Of a stretch of DNA of 64,000 nucleotides, positions 32,781 to 41,922 are shown piece after piece. Location: NCBI GenBank assembly GCA_963769115.1, contig CAVYKN010000020.1:248001-312000 (forward strand). Reading direction: 5' to 3'. How positions within the stretch are numbered: position 1 is the first letter of the stretch; each line of letters starts with the position of its first letter. Under the pieces are notes generated by a model. The model was not told the DNA's origin. It saw only the letters and a program-made list of their open reading frames with translations, and ran no database searches. Source of the stretch: DASTFY01 sp963769115 (GTDB lineage Bacteria; Actinomycetota; Acidimicrobiia; Acidimicrobiales; Ilumatobacteraceae). The translations under genes and the position numbers were made by a program.

Positions 32781-34737
32781 TCACGGCCGCAGTTCGGGCC
32801 GCCCGGCGATGGCGTCGATCGCCTCGGGGTTGGCGATGGCCTCGCGGTTGCGCACGGGCCGGCCGTTGACGGCGTCGGCCACCGCCAGCTCGACCAGCTT
32901 GCCGCTGCGCGTCCGGGGCAGGTCGTCGACGGCCAGGACGACCGCCGGAACGTGGCGGGGCGACAGCTCACGACGGATGGCGGCCCGCAGGCGAGCCACG
33001 AGCGCGTCGTCCATGGTCACGCCGGGCTGCAGGCGGAGCGCGAGCACGATGCGGACGTCGCCCTCGTGGGCCTGTCCGAAGACGAGCGCCTCGGCCACGT
33101 CGGGATCGAGCTCGACGACGCGGTAGAGGTCCGCCGTCCCGATGCGCACGCCGCCGGGGTTGAGCGTGGCGTCGCTGCGGCCGTGGATGACGATGCCCGC
33201 CATCGTCGGTCCACGAGGCGAAGTCGCCCTGGCACCACACCCCCGGGAAGCGCTCGAAGTAGGCGGCGCGATAGCGGGCGCCCGGGGTGCCGAGCGGTCC
33301 GTCACCCCAGAACCCGAGGGGCATGGACGGGAACGGCCGGGTGCAGACCAGCTCCCCGGCGCCCTCACCGGCGGGCACGGTCCGGCCCTCCTCCGACCAG
33401 ACGTCGATGGCCATGCCGAGGGCGGGCCGCTGGATCTCGCCGGCGTAGACAGGCCCGGTGGGGTCTCCGGCGACGAGGCAGCCGCAGAGATCCGTACCGC
33501 CGGAGATGGAGGCCAGGTGCACGTCGGCCTTGACGCGCTCGTACACGAACCGGAAGCCCTCGGGCGCCAGCGGTGAGCCCGTCGAGCAGATGGTGCGCAG
33601 ACTGGCCAGGCCGTGGGTGTGGTCGGGGTGCCGGTCGGCCTTCGCCAGCGCGTCGAGGTACTTGGCGGAGACGCCGAGCAGGCTGATGCCCTCCTCGTCG
33701 ACCAGGTCGAAGAGCCGGTCGGGCCCGGGTGCGAACGGTGAGCCGTCGTACAGCACCACGGTGGCGCCGGAGGCCAGCGCCGAGACCAGCCAGTTCCACA
33801 TCATCCAACCCGTCGTCGTGTAGTAGAGGACGCGGTCGCCCCGCTGGACGTCGCACTGCAGCTGGTGTTCGGCCACGTGCTTCAGCAGCACGCCGCCGGT
33901 CCGGTGGACGATGCACTTCGGTGGCCCGGTGGTGCCGGACGAGTAGAGCACGTACCACGGATGGTCGAAGGGCAGCCGGGCCACGGCCAGCGTCGCTCCG
34001 TCGTGACGGTCGAGGACGTCGGGCCACAGCTCGGCACCGTCGATGCCGTCGAGCGCGGGCGCGGGGGAGAGGACGGGCACGACGATCGTCCTCCGCACCG
34101 AGGGCAGCGCCGCCCGGATCTCCCGCAGCCGTTGCAGGCAATCGATCGGCTGGCCGTTGTAGTGGTATCCGTCGGCGGCGACGAGCACGACCGGCTCGAT
34201 CTGGCCGAAGCGGTCGAGGACGCCGACGGCACCGAAGTCGGGAGAGCACGAGGAGAACGTCGCCCCGATCGATGCCGCGGCCAGCATCGTGACGACCGCT
34301 TCCGGTCCGTTCGGCAGCCACGCGGCCACGCGGTCGCCGGGGACGGCGCCGGCGTCGCGCAGCGCGGCCGCGAGGGCGGCGACCTGGCGGCGCAGGTCCC
34401 TTCCCGACAGCTCCCGTCGGTTGCCGGTCTCGTCGTGGGCGATGATCGCCGGCTCGTCGCCCTCCCACCCGTCGAGCAGGTTCTCGGCCACGTTGAGGTG
34501 GGCGTTCGGGAAGAATCGGCTGGACGGCATGTCCTCGCCCGCCGCGAACACGACGTCGCCGGGGTCGCCGACCACGCCGCAGCGCTCCCACACCTCGCGC
34601 CAGAAGAGCTCGGGCCGCTCGATCGACCAGCGGTGGAGATGGGCGTAGTCCGGCTGCCCCAGGTGGTGCAGGAACCGGGCGAGGTGGGTCGCGTCGGCAC
34701 GGGCCTGGTCGGGCCGCCACAACGGCGAACCGGTCAC
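32781..34737 (-). CDS. Acetoacetyl-CoA synthetase, frameshifted
   Basis: Acyl-adenylate-forming ligase (~650 aa) that activates acetoacetate to acetoacetyl-CoA. The N-terminal WSIERPELFWREVWE, the AMP motif YVLYSSGTTGPPKCIVHRTGG, YYTTTGWMMWNWLVSALASGATVVLYDGSP and ISGGTDLCGC are typical of the acetoacetate-CoA ligase branch. Near 33200-33210 one surplus base breaks SWTDDGG-IVIHGRSDATLNPGGVRIGTADLY; the C-terminal lid domain with DDLPRTRSGKLVELAV continues to the stop. The GTG start has TACGGT 7 nt upstream. Last gene of the tyrosine-degradation run, where fumarylacetoacetase releases acetoacetate. Confidence 0.88.
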
Positions 34738-34744
34738 GGCCGCC

Positions 34745-34750
34745 ACCGTA
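34745..34750 (-). promoter_or_regulatory. -10 element of acetoacetyl-CoA synthetase (leaderless)
   Basis: TACGGT on the minus strand, 7 nt before the GTG start, in the 19-nt gap after fumarylacetoacetase. It would allow independent transcription of the synthetase. Confidence 0.45.
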
Positions 34751-34756
34751 GGGCGC

Positions 34757-35962
34757 TCAACGGGCCGGGGCGGGCACGACGGTGCCCCGGGCCTCGCCGA
34801 AGCCGACGCGCGGGCGGTCAGGCCCGTCACCTCCGCACCATCCCCGCAAGGTGACGGTGTCCCCATCGAGCAGGAACGTCCTCGTCGTACCGTCGGCCAG
34901 CGAGAGTGGCTCCGCCCCCCGCCACGTGAGCTCGATGAAGCTGCCCCGCTCGCCCTTCGACGGGCCGCTGACGGTGCCCGAGCCGAACAGGTCCCCGGGC
35001 GCGGTCGTGGCGCCGTTCACGGTCATGTGCGCGAGCTGCTGCGCGAACGTCCAGTACATCGACCGGAACCCGGTGGCGCTGATCCGCTCGCCGTTGAGCT
35101 CCACCTCCAGGTTGAGATCCAGGGCCCATGGTCGTTGCATTTGCAAGTACGGGTCGGGCGTCGGATCCTGGTCCGGCCCGGGGACGAGGTACGGGCGCAG
35201 CGCGTCGAGCGTGACGACCCATGGCGAGATGGTCGTGGCGAAGCTCTTGGCCAGGTTGGGACCGAGCGGTTGGTACTCGAAGGCCTGGATGTCCCGGGCC
35301 GACCAGTCGTTGAGGAGCACGACCCCGAACACGTGGGCGTCGGCTTCGTCCGGCCGGATCCGGGTGCCCGCCGCCCCCATGACGAAGCCCACCTCGAGCT
35401 CGATGTCGAGCGCGCCGCTGGGGACGAGCCGCGGCACGCCGTCACCGTCGGGGACCAGACCCTCGGGCCGGACGATGTCGGTCCCGCTGACCCGCACCGT
35501 CCCGGACCGCCCGTGGTAGGCGACGGGCAGGTGGCGCCAGTTGGGGAGCAACGGCTCGGCGTCGGGCCGGAACATGCGGCCCAGGTTCTCCGCGTGGTGG
35601 AGCGACGAGTAGAAGTCGACGTAGTCGCCGACCATGATCGGCAGCAACACCTCGACCTCGTCGACGGGCAGGAGCGCCGCCTCGACTCCCGGCTCGGGTG
35701 TGGTGGTGAGAAGGGCCGCCACCTGCTGCCGGATCGACGGTCCCAGCCCGGCCGCCATCAGCGGGTTCAGCGCGGAGTGGTGCAGCACGGCGGCCGCCGG
35801 CACCTCGAGCAGGCCGGTCCGCGACAGCGCCGCCAGATCCACGACGTGGTCGCCGATGCGCACGGCCGGCCGGGGGAGCTCGCGGCGCGGCCGGACGATG
35901 CCGAAGGGCAGGTTCTCGACGGGGAAGTCCGAGCCCTCGGGGACGGGGACCCAGGTCGTCAT
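34757..35962 (-). CDS. fahA: Fumarylacetoacetase
   Basis: 401 aa. Hydrolyses fumarylacetoacetate to fumarate and acetoacetate, the last step of the homogentisate pathway. The N-terminal FAH domain (FPVENLPFGIVRP) leads to the metal/catalytic core: DYVDFYSSLHHAENLGRMFRP, LPVAYHGRSGTVRVSGTDIVRP, LDIELEVGFVMG and LLNDWSARDIQAFEYQPLGPNLAKSFATTISPWVV. The ATG is 1 nt from the stop of the aminotransferase, so the two are co-transcribed. Confidence 0.96.
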   Translation of the reverse strand: MTTWVPVPEGSDFPVENLPFGIVRPRRELPRPAVRIGDHVVDLAALSRTGLLEVPAAAVLHHSALNPLMAAGLGPSIRQQVAALLTTTPEPGVEAALLPVDEVEVLLPIMVGDYVDFYSSLHHAENLGRMFRPDAEPLLPNWRHLPVAYHGRSGTVRVSGTDIVRPEGLVPDGDGVPRLVPSGALDIELEVGFVMGAAGTRIRPDEADAHVFGVVLLNDWSARDIQAFEYQPLGPNLAKSFATTISPWVVTLDALRPYLVPGPDQDPTPDPYLQMQRPWALDLNLEVELNGERISATGFRSMYWTFAQQLAHMTVNGATTAPGDLFGSGTVSGPSKGERGSFIELTWRGAEPLSLADGTTRTFLLDGDTVTLRGWCGGDGPDRPRVGFGEARGTVVPAPAR

Positions 35963-35963
35963 G

Positions 35964-37112
35964 TCAGCCGGCCTCGACCCAGGCGCGGTCGGCCGCCGGA
36001 TGCTCGGCCAGCGCGGCGGCGAGCGCGTCGAGGAAGCGGTCGTTGTGGTGGGGCAGGCCGAGCGTCACCCGGATCCCGCTCGGGAAGGGTCGTGTCACCA
36101 CGCCGCGGCGCTCCATGGCGTCGGCCAGCGCCGCGCTCGATTCCCCTGTCGGCAGCCACACGAAGTTCCCCTGGCTGTCGGGCAGCGGTCGCCCCCACCC
36201 GCGCAGGATCTGGCTGACCCGGTCCCGTTCGGCCACCACGATCGCGGCGCGGCGAGCCACCTCCTCGGACTGCTCCAGCGCGGCCAGCGCCGCGGCCTGC
36301 GCCGGCGCGCTGACCGAGAAGGGTGTGAGGGTGGCGTCGACGGCACGAACGGTGGTGGGGTCACCGACGACGTAACCGACACGGAACGCGGCCAGGGCCC
36401 ACGCCTTCGAGAAGGTGCGCAGCACGGCCAGGTTCGGTCGCGGGCCGAAGGCGGCGAGCGCGTCCGGGACGTCTGGGTCGCTCACGTACTCCCGGTAGGC
36501 CTCGTCCAGCACCAGCAGCACGTCCGGAGGAAGTCCCTCGACCAGCCGCACGAGCGCGGCCCGCCGCAGCGCGGTGCTGGTCGGGTTGTTCGGGTTGGCG
36601 ATCAGGACGGCACGGGTGCGGGGCGTGACCCGGGCCAGGAGCGCTTCGACGTCGGCGGTCCAGTCGCGCAGGGGTGCCTCGACCACGGTGGCCCCGGCCA
36701 GCAGCGTGAACTGCGGGTAGGCCATGAACGACGGCCACGGGAAGAGGACCTCGTCCCCCGGACCTGCGTAGGCGAGGACGAGCTGCTGGAGCATTCCGAC
36801 CGAGCCGCAGCCGATGGCGACGTGGTCGGGATCGACGTCGTGGCGCTCGGCCAGCGTCCGTCGCAGTCGCTCGGCCAAGTGGTCCGGATACGTCCCGGAG
36901 CGGTCCGTTGCCGCGGTGACGGCCTCCAGGACCCCGGGCAGCGGTCCGAAGGGCGATTCGTTCGACGCCAGCTTCACCGCGTCGTCGAGCCCGTGGGCGG
37001 CCATGGTCTCCTCGGCCGAGCGTCCGGGCTGGTACCTGGGCACGAGGGCCACGCGCTCGTGCGGTGCCGGAGCGACGGCCGCCGCGGGCGCGGCCGGAGC
37101 GCGTGGCGTCAT
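35964..37112 (-). CDS. HisC-like PLP aminotransferase (probable aromatic)
   Basis: 382 aa fold-type I class II aminotransferase. VKLASNESPFGPLPGV, NPNNPTSTAL, VLDEAYREYV and the PLP-lysine motif RTFSKAWALAAFRVGYVVG are present. HisC-family proteins act on histidinol phosphate or on aromatic amino acids/phenylpyruvates. Its place between 4-hydroxyphenylpyruvate dioxygenase and fumarylacetoacetase suggests tyrosine to 4-hydroxyphenylpyruvate. Specificity is inferred from context only. Gap of 57 nt to the dioxygenase. Confidence 0.82.
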   Translation of the reverse strand: MTPRAPAAPAAAVAPAPHERVALVPRYQPGRSAEETMAAHGLDDAVKLASNESPFGPLPGVLEAVTAATDRSGTYPDHLAERLRRTLAERHDVDPDHVAIGCGSVGMLQQLVLAYAGPGDEVLFPWPSFMAYPQFTLLAGATVVEAPLRDWTADVEALLARVTPRTRAVLIANPNNPTSTALRRAALVRLVEGLPPDVLLVLDEAYREYVSDPDVPDALAAFGPRPNLAVLRTFSKAWALAAFRVGYVVGDPTTVRAVDATLTPFSVSAPAQAAALAALEQSEEVARRAAIVVAERDRVSQILRGWGRPLPDSQGNFVWLPTGESSAALADAMERRGVVTRPFPSGIRVTLGLPHHNDRFLDALAAALAEHPAADRAWVEAG

Positions 37113-37169
37113 GGGTACAGGATCACACAGGCGAGCGGGATGCCCAGAGGTGGGACTCCGGCATCAGGC

Positions 37170-38310
37170 TCAGAGGTTGCCCCGCCGCTCCTGGTCGCGC
37201 TCGATGGCCTCGAACAGCGCCTTGAAGTTGCCCTCGCCGAAGCCCTTGGCGCCGCGGCGCTCGATGATCTCGAAGAAGACCGTGGGGCGGTCCGTGATGG
37301 TCTCGGTGAAGATCTGCAGCAGGTACCCGTCGAAGTCCTTGTCGGCGAGGATGTTCAGCCGCTGCAGCTCGGCCCACGGCAGGTCGAACTCCGACAACCG
37401 CTCGCGGGCCTCGTCGTAGTACGTGTCGGGCACGGACATGAACCGCACGCCGCGGTCGCGCAGCGCCTGGACGGTGCTCACGATGTCATCGGTCCTGAGC
37501 GCGATGTGCTGCACGCCCGGTCCGTCGTACGTGTCGACGTACTCCTGGATCTGGCTCTTCTTCTTGCCGTCGGCCGGCTCGTTGATGGGCATGACGATCT
37601 TCGATCCGTCCCACACGACCGTCGACATGAGCGCCGAGTACTCGGTGGCGATCTGGTTGTCGTCGAAGTGGACGAGCTGCCCGAAGCCGAGCACGTCGGC
37701 GTAGAACCGCACCCAGTCGTCCAGCTTGCCCTTCTCGACGTTGCCGACGACGTGGTCGATCCGCTGCAGCCCGACCTCCGCGCCCGACAGGCGTGGGCGG
37801 CAGGTTCTCGGTGCCGTAGCCGGGCTCGAGCACGGTGCTGCGGTAGCGGGCGCGGCTCACGAAGGTGTGCACCGTCTCGCCGTACGTGCCGATCTGCGCC
37901 AGCTCCAACGTGCCGTGCTCGTCGGCCTCGGTCCACGGCGGCCGCACGCTGCGGGCACCGCGGGTCATCGCGGCGTCGTACACCGCAGTTGCATCGTCAA
38001 CCAACCAGGCGAGGTCGTGGACGCCGTCCCCGTGCTTGCGGACGTGGTCGGCGATCGGCGACGAAGCCTCGAGCGCGCCGCTGACCACGAAGCGGATGTC
38101 TCCCTGCTCGAGGACGTAGCTCGCCTTGTCCCGGACGCCCGTCTCCGGGCCGGCGTAGGCCGTGCACCGGAATCCGAAGGAGCTCATGAGGAACCCCGCG
38201 GTGGTCCGCGCGTTCCCTACCCAGAACTCGATGCAGTCCCACCCTCGCAGGCGCCCGGCCGGGAGGGTGTCGGGGGCGCCAGCGTGCTCGATCGTCGTCA
38301 TGACGACCAT
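37170..38310 (-). CDS. hppD: 4-hydroxyphenylpyruvate dioxygenase, frameshifted
   Basis: Fe(II) enzyme that converts 4-hydroxyphenylpyruvate to homogentisate. The N-terminal VOC domain (WDCIEFWVGNARTTAGFLMSSFGFRCTAYAGPET) and the catalytic C-terminal domain are both recognisable. The latter has RIDHVVGNVEKG, MRFYADVLGFGQLVHFDD, QHIALRTDDI and DGYLLQIFTETITDRPTVFFEIIERRGAKGFGEGNFKALFEAIE. They lie in different frames; dropping one A near 37790 joins LPP-RLSGAEVGLQRIDHV. Metal ligands His, His and Glu fall in RIDHVV, QHIAL and FFEIIERR. ATG 38310 or 38301 may be the start. First gene of the catabolic operon, divergent from the Lrp-type regulator. Confidence 0.92.
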
Positions 38311-38358
38311 GGGACCTGATGCAGGGGCCGAGTGGTCAAACGAGCGTGCGACTGCTGG

Positions 38359-38399
38359 GCATTCTGTCCACTCTCAAGCCGACAGAGCTGACAGAATGC
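38359..38399 (+). promoter_or_regulatory. Inverted-repeat operator between hppD and lrp
   Basis: GCATTCTGTC (38359-38368) and GACAGAATGC (38390-38399) form a perfect 10-bp inverted repeat, centres 31 nt apart (three helical turns). A third GACAGA at 38381 makes an inner TCTGTC-N12-GACAGA pair. It sits in the 96-nt divergent intergenic space, ending 7 nt before the lrp ATG. It is the likely binding site of the adjacent Lrp/AsnC protein and should govern both directions. Confidence 0.65.
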
Positions 38400-38406
38400 T
38401 CAGGCC

Positions 38407-38868
38407 ATGGACGATCTGGACCGCCGCCTCGTCACCGCGCTGCCCGGCGTGACCCGGCCGGGCGTGCTCGAGCTCTCGCGGCGGTTGGGGATCGCCCGCG
38501 GCACCGTTCAGGCCCGGCTCGACCGGCTGCAGGCCGGAGGCGTCCTCGCCGGGTTCGGGCCGTACCTCGACCTGCGGGCGCTCGGCTTCACGGTGCTGGC
38601 CTTCACGACCCTCGAGATCGCGCAAGGTCAGGAGACGGCGGTGATCGACTCGCTGGCCGGCATCCCCGAGGTCATCGAGGTGCACAAGACGACCGGCCCC
38701 GGCGACCTGCTGTGCCGGATCGTCGCCCGCACCAACGAGCACCTGCACGACGTGCTGGAGCGGGTGCTGGCCACGCCGGGGATCACCCGGACGACCTCGG
38801 CGCTGGCGCTGGCCAGCCCCGTCCAGCGGCCGCTCGCCTACGCGCTCCCCGACGCGCTCCTCGGCTAG
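38407..38868 (+). CDS. Lrp/AsnC-family transcriptional regulator
   Basis: 153 aa. The N-terminal winged helix-turn-helix (DDLDRRLVTALPGVTRPGVLELSRRLGIARGTVQARLDRLQAGGVL) is followed by the RAM effector-binding domain (VLAFTTLEIAQGQETAVIDSLAGIPEVIEVHKTTGPGDLLCRIVARTNEHL). It is divergent from the tyrosine-catabolic operon and flanked by an inverted repeat, so tyrosine, phenylalanine or a derived oxoacid is a plausible effector (inference). Its last 4 bases overlap the convergent DsbA-like gene. Confidence 0.92.
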   Translation: MDDLDRRLVTALPGVTRPGVLELSRRLGIARGTVQARLDRLQAGGVLAGFGPYLDLRALGFTVLAFTTLEIAQGQETAVIDSLAGIPEVIEVHKTTGPGDLLCRIVARTNEHLHDVLERVLATPGITRTTSALALASPVQRPLAYALPDALLG

Positions 38869-39506
38869 CCGAACGCGGGACGATCCCGCGCCGACCGCTT
38901 GATCTCCGCGAACCCGGGTGTGCGGGCGAGGAGCTCGAAGGCGTCCCAGATCCGCAACGCCTCTTCGCCTCGCGGGATGCGGGCGATGACCGGCCCGAAG
39001 AAGCTCACCTCGTCGTCCGCACCGGGCGAGAAGGTGATGATGGGCGTGCCGACGTCCTTGCCGGTCCGGGCCAGCGCCGCCTCGGTCTCCTCGTGCAGCA
39101 CGACGTCGTAGCCCTCGTCCTCGCCCGCCTCCAGGAGCTTCGCCGGCAGGCCGGCGGCGGCGAGGGCGTCCTCGATCAGGCGGTAGTCGCCCTCCCGGAT
39201 CTCCAGCGCCCGTCCGCTCGTGTGGAGCTGGTCGCCGAAGGCGGTGTACGCGGCGGCCACCGCGTCGTTGCCTCCGTGGTCACGCGCCGCCGCCGCGATC
39301 CGCAACATGCGCCGCCCGCCGCCGTGGGCGTTGACGTAGCCCGGCGGGAACTCGCGGTCGTAGTCCTTCTCCTCGTTGACCATGCGCAGCGAGATGAAGC
39401 GCCACTCCACGGCCAGGCCGCGCTGGCCGGCCACCTCGACCGTGAGGCGACTCGTGATCCACGCCCACGGGCAGATGGGGTCGAAGAAGAACTCGAGGTC
39501 GGCCAT
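38865..39506 (-). CDS. DsbA-family oxidoreductase, Rv2466c-like, monothiol
   Basis: 213 aa thioredoxin-fold protein with a helical insertion. It closely follows the pattern of mycobacterial mycothiol-dependent nitroreductase Rv2466c: FFFDPICPWAWITSR, FISLRMVNEEKD, YTAFGDQLH, the cis-Pro loop DVGTPIITF and FFGPVIARIPRGEEALRIWDA. Here the active site is CPWA instead of CPWC, so only the first cysteine remains. Cytosolic, no signal peptide. A low-molecular-weight-thiol-dependent reductase or isomerase is likely. ATG at 39506. Confidence 0.83.
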   Translation of the reverse strand: MADLEFFFDPICPWAWITSRLTVEVAGQRGLAVEWRFISLRMVNEEKDYDREFPPGYVNAHGGGRRMLRIAAAARDHGGNDAVAAAYTAFGDQLHTSGRALEIREGDYRLIEDALAAAGLPAKLLEAGEDEGYDVVLHEETEAALARTGKDVGTPIITFSPGADDEVSFFGPVIARIPRGEEALRIWDAFELLARTPGFAEIKRSARDRPAFG

Positions 39507-39531
39507 GGCGGCAAACTAACCGCGGGTCCGA

Positions 39532-40463
39532 TCACGTGAGGTGGGGCACGACCTCGGCGGCGACGAGCTCGAGGTGCTCGAGGTCGCTCAGGTCGAGCAC
39601 CTGGAGGTAGATGCGCTCGGCCCCCGCCTCCCGCCACCGGGTCAACGTGCCGGCGACCTCGTCGACCGTCCCGGCCGCGCCGTTCTCGCGCAGCTCCTCG
39701 GGCTCGCGGCCGATGGCGGCGGCGCGGCGCTCGAACTCGCCGTCGTCGGTTCCGCAGCACAGCACGAGCGCGGCCGAGTAGGTGAGGGAGGCGGGATCGC
39801 GGTCGACCGCCTCGCAGGCCGCCCGCACCCTGGCCGTCTGCTCGATGAACTCCTCCAGCGGAGGGAAGGCCAGGTTGAACTCGTCGGCGTAGGTGGCGGC
39901 GAGCCGGGGCGTGCGGGCCGGTCCGTGGCCGCCGACGATGACCGGCGGACGAGGCTGCTGGAGCGGCTTCGGGAGCGCGGGGGAGTCCGTGAGCTCGTAG
40001 TGGCGGCCGGTGAAGGCGAACCGCTCGCCGGCCGGGGTCGCCCACAGCCCGGTGATGATGGCGAGCTGCTCCTCCAGCCGCTCGAAGCGCTCGCCGAGCG
40101 GCGGGAACGGGATGGCGTAGGCGCGGTGCTCGGCCTCGAACCAGCCGGCGCCGAGCCCGAGCTCGACCCGCCCGCCGCTCATGTGGTCGACCTCGGCGAC
40201 GCTGATGGCCAGCGGGCCGGGCAGGCGGAACGTGGCCGACGTGACGAGCGTCCCCAGGCGGAGGCGCGACGTGTCACGGGCGAGCCCGGCCAGGGTCACC
40301 CACGCGTCGGTGGGCCCCGGCAGGCCGTCACGCCGCCCATCACCAGGTAGTGGTCGGACCGGAAGAAGGCGTCGAAGTCCAACCGTTCCGCGGTCTTGGC
40401 CACGGCCAGGAGGTCGTCGTAGCTGGCGCCTTGCTGGGGCTCGGTGAAGATTCGCAGTTGCAC
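39532..40463 (-). CDS. LLM-class F420-dependent oxidoreductase, frameshifted
   Basis: TIM-barrel luciferase-like monooxygenase-family enzyme (~310 aa), probably using reduced F420 or FMN. The first ~45 codons from GTG 40463 (MQLRIFTEPQQGASYDDLLAVAKTAERLDFDAFFRSDHYLVMGG) are one frame ahead of the rest. One surplus base near 40325-40340 restores DGLPGPTDAWVTLAGLARDTSRLRLGTLV. HMSGGRVELGLGAGWFEAEHRAY and PPVIVGGHGPARTPRLAATYADEFN are typical. The substrate is unknown. Divergent from pyrE. Confidence 0.85.
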
Positions 40464-40470
40464 GCCCGTG

Positions 40471-40476
40471 ACCGTA
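40471..40476 (-). promoter_or_regulatory. -10 element of LLM oxidoreductase gene (leaderless)
   Basis: TACGGT on the minus strand, 7 nt before GTG 40463, with no ribosome-binding site between. Confidence 0.5.
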
Positions 40477-40518
40477 TACAGGCCCGGCCAAGCGGGGCCG
40501 GGTGGCCCTCGTCGCCGC

Positions 40519-40524
40519 TACGGT
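40519..40524 (+). promoter_or_regulatory. -10 element of pyrE (leaderless)
   Basis: TACGGT, 9 nt before ATG 40534. It faces the -10 element of the divergent LLM gene, 42 nt away. Confidence 0.45.
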
Positions 40525-40533
40525 CGCCGTCCG

Positions 40534-41079
40534 ATGGACCGGGAGGCGTTGCGGCGGCACGTGCTGGAGCACAGCGTCCGCCGGGGTGAGTTCACGCTGA
40601 AGTCCGGTCAGCGCAGCACCTGGTTCCTCGACACCAAGCAGACCGCCTGCCGCCCCGAGGGCATCCTGCTGGTGGCGGACGCCGCGCTGCCGCTGCTGCC
40701 CGCCGAGGCGACGGCCATCGGCGGGTTGACGATGGGGGCCGACCCGGTGGCGTTCGGGATCGCCGCGGTCGCCGCCACGCGCGGACGGCCGCTGCGCAGC
40801 TTCAGCGTCCGCAAGGAGGCCAAGGACCACGGCGTGACCGGCCGCCTAGCGGGTGCGCTGGAGCCCGGTGACAAGGTCGTGATCACCGAGGACACGGTCA
40901 CGAGAGGCAGCTCGATCATGGAGGCGGTCGACGCCGTGCAGGCGTTCGGCGCCGAGCCGGTGGCGATCCTCGTCATCGTGGACCGAGGAGGGACCTGCGG
41001 CGAGCTGGCCGCAGCGCGCGGCATCCCGTTCCTGCCCCTGTTGACGGCCGAGGACCTCGGCTTCGGGTACGGCACCTGA
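40534..41079 (+). CDS. pyrE: Orotate phosphoribosyltransferase
   Basis: 181 aa. Transfers the ribosyl phosphate of PRPP to orotate in pyrimidine synthesis. FTLKSGQRSTWFLDTKQTACRPEGI binds orotate, SFSVRKEAKDHGVTGRLAGAL is the flexible catalytic loop, and VVITEDTVTRGSSIMEAV is the PRPP-binding motif. It is separated from the other pyr genes, none of which is in this window. Followed 5 nt later by a HAD protein. Confidence 0.94.
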   Translation: MDREALRRHVLEHSVRRGEFTLKSGQRSTWFLDTKQTACRPEGILLVADAALPLLPAEATAIGGLTMGADPVAFGIAAVAATRGRPLRSFSVRKEAKDHGVTGRLAGALEPGDKVVITEDTVTRGSSIMEAVDAVQAFGAEPVAILVIVDRGGTCGELAAARGIPFLPLLTAEDLGFGYGT

Positions 41080-41084
41080 CGGCG

Positions 41085-41801
41085 ATGGCAACGATCCGGG
41101 CGGTCACCTTCGACTACTGGAACACCATCGTGCGAGCCGATGCCGATCAGGGGTCCTACCGGGTCCGGGCGTGGCGCGATGAGTACCTGCAGATCGGGCA
41201 CGACGTCGACGAGGAGACCATCCGCACGGCCTTCCGGACGGTCTGGGACGAGCACCACTCGTCGTGGCTCCGCAACGAGCAGTACCTCGGGGCGCGAGCC
41301 GGCGACGCCGCCGTCGACCTCGTCGCCCGGCCGGTGGACGCGGCCACGAGGGCGAGGCTCGTCGAGCGGTTCCTCACCGCCGGGGAGGAGGCCGGCTTCA
41401 CCCTGTGCGACGGCGTCGGCCTTGCTCTCGAGGAGCTGCGGCGGCGGGGCGTCGGCCTGGGGATCATCTGCGACGTCGGCTTCACGCCCTCGACGGGCCT
41501 GCGGCGCATGCTGGCCGGCTTCGGTCTCCTGGAGCACTTCGGGGGGTGGTCGTTCTCCGACGACGTGGGGTGGTACAAGCCCGCCCCCGAGATCTTCGGG
41601 CACGCGCTCGACTACCTCGGCGCGCCGCCGGACGCCGTCGCCCACGTGGGTGACCTGCGGCGGACCGACGTGGCCGGGGCCCGGGGGATGGGGATGACGG
41701 CGGTGCGCTACCGGGGCGCGAACGACGACGACGGCCCCGGCCCGGAGGGCGACCACGTCCTGGATGACCACGCTGCGTTGATGGAGGCTCTCGCTCTGTG
41801 A
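41085..41801 (+). CDS. HAD-family hydrolase
   Basis: 238 aa haloacid dehalogenase-like protein with an alpha-helical C1 cap. Motif I is VTFDYWNTIV: the nucleophile Asp is present, but the usual second Asp (acid/base, +2) is Trp. Motif II lies near GIICDVGFTPS, the motif III lysine is in VGWYKPAPEIFGHAL, and motif IV is AHVGDLRRTDVAGARG. The Trp variant suggests altered or no phosphatase activity. Probably co-transcribed with pyrE (gap of 5 nt). Confidence 0.85.
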   Translation: MATIRAVTFDYWNTIVRADADQGSYRVRAWRDEYLQIGHDVDEETIRTAFRTVWDEHHSSWLRNEQYLGARAGDAAVDLVARPVDAATRARLVERFLTAGEEAGFTLCDGVGLALEELRRRGVGLGIICDVGFTPSTGLRRMLAGFGLLEHFGGWSFSDDVGWYKPAPEIFGHALDYLGAPPDAVAHVGDLRRTDVAGARGMGMTAVRYRGANDDDGPGPEGDHVLDDHAALMEALAL

Positions 41802-41922
41802 CGGCGCGCCCGGCCGGGTCGGCGATGGCGGGCCGCGGGCGTCGGATCGGCTCGTGCTCGGAGGGTGTCGCGGTGACCTACGCTGCCGCGCCGTCACCCA
41901 TCGGGCGCGGAAGGAGACGGGA

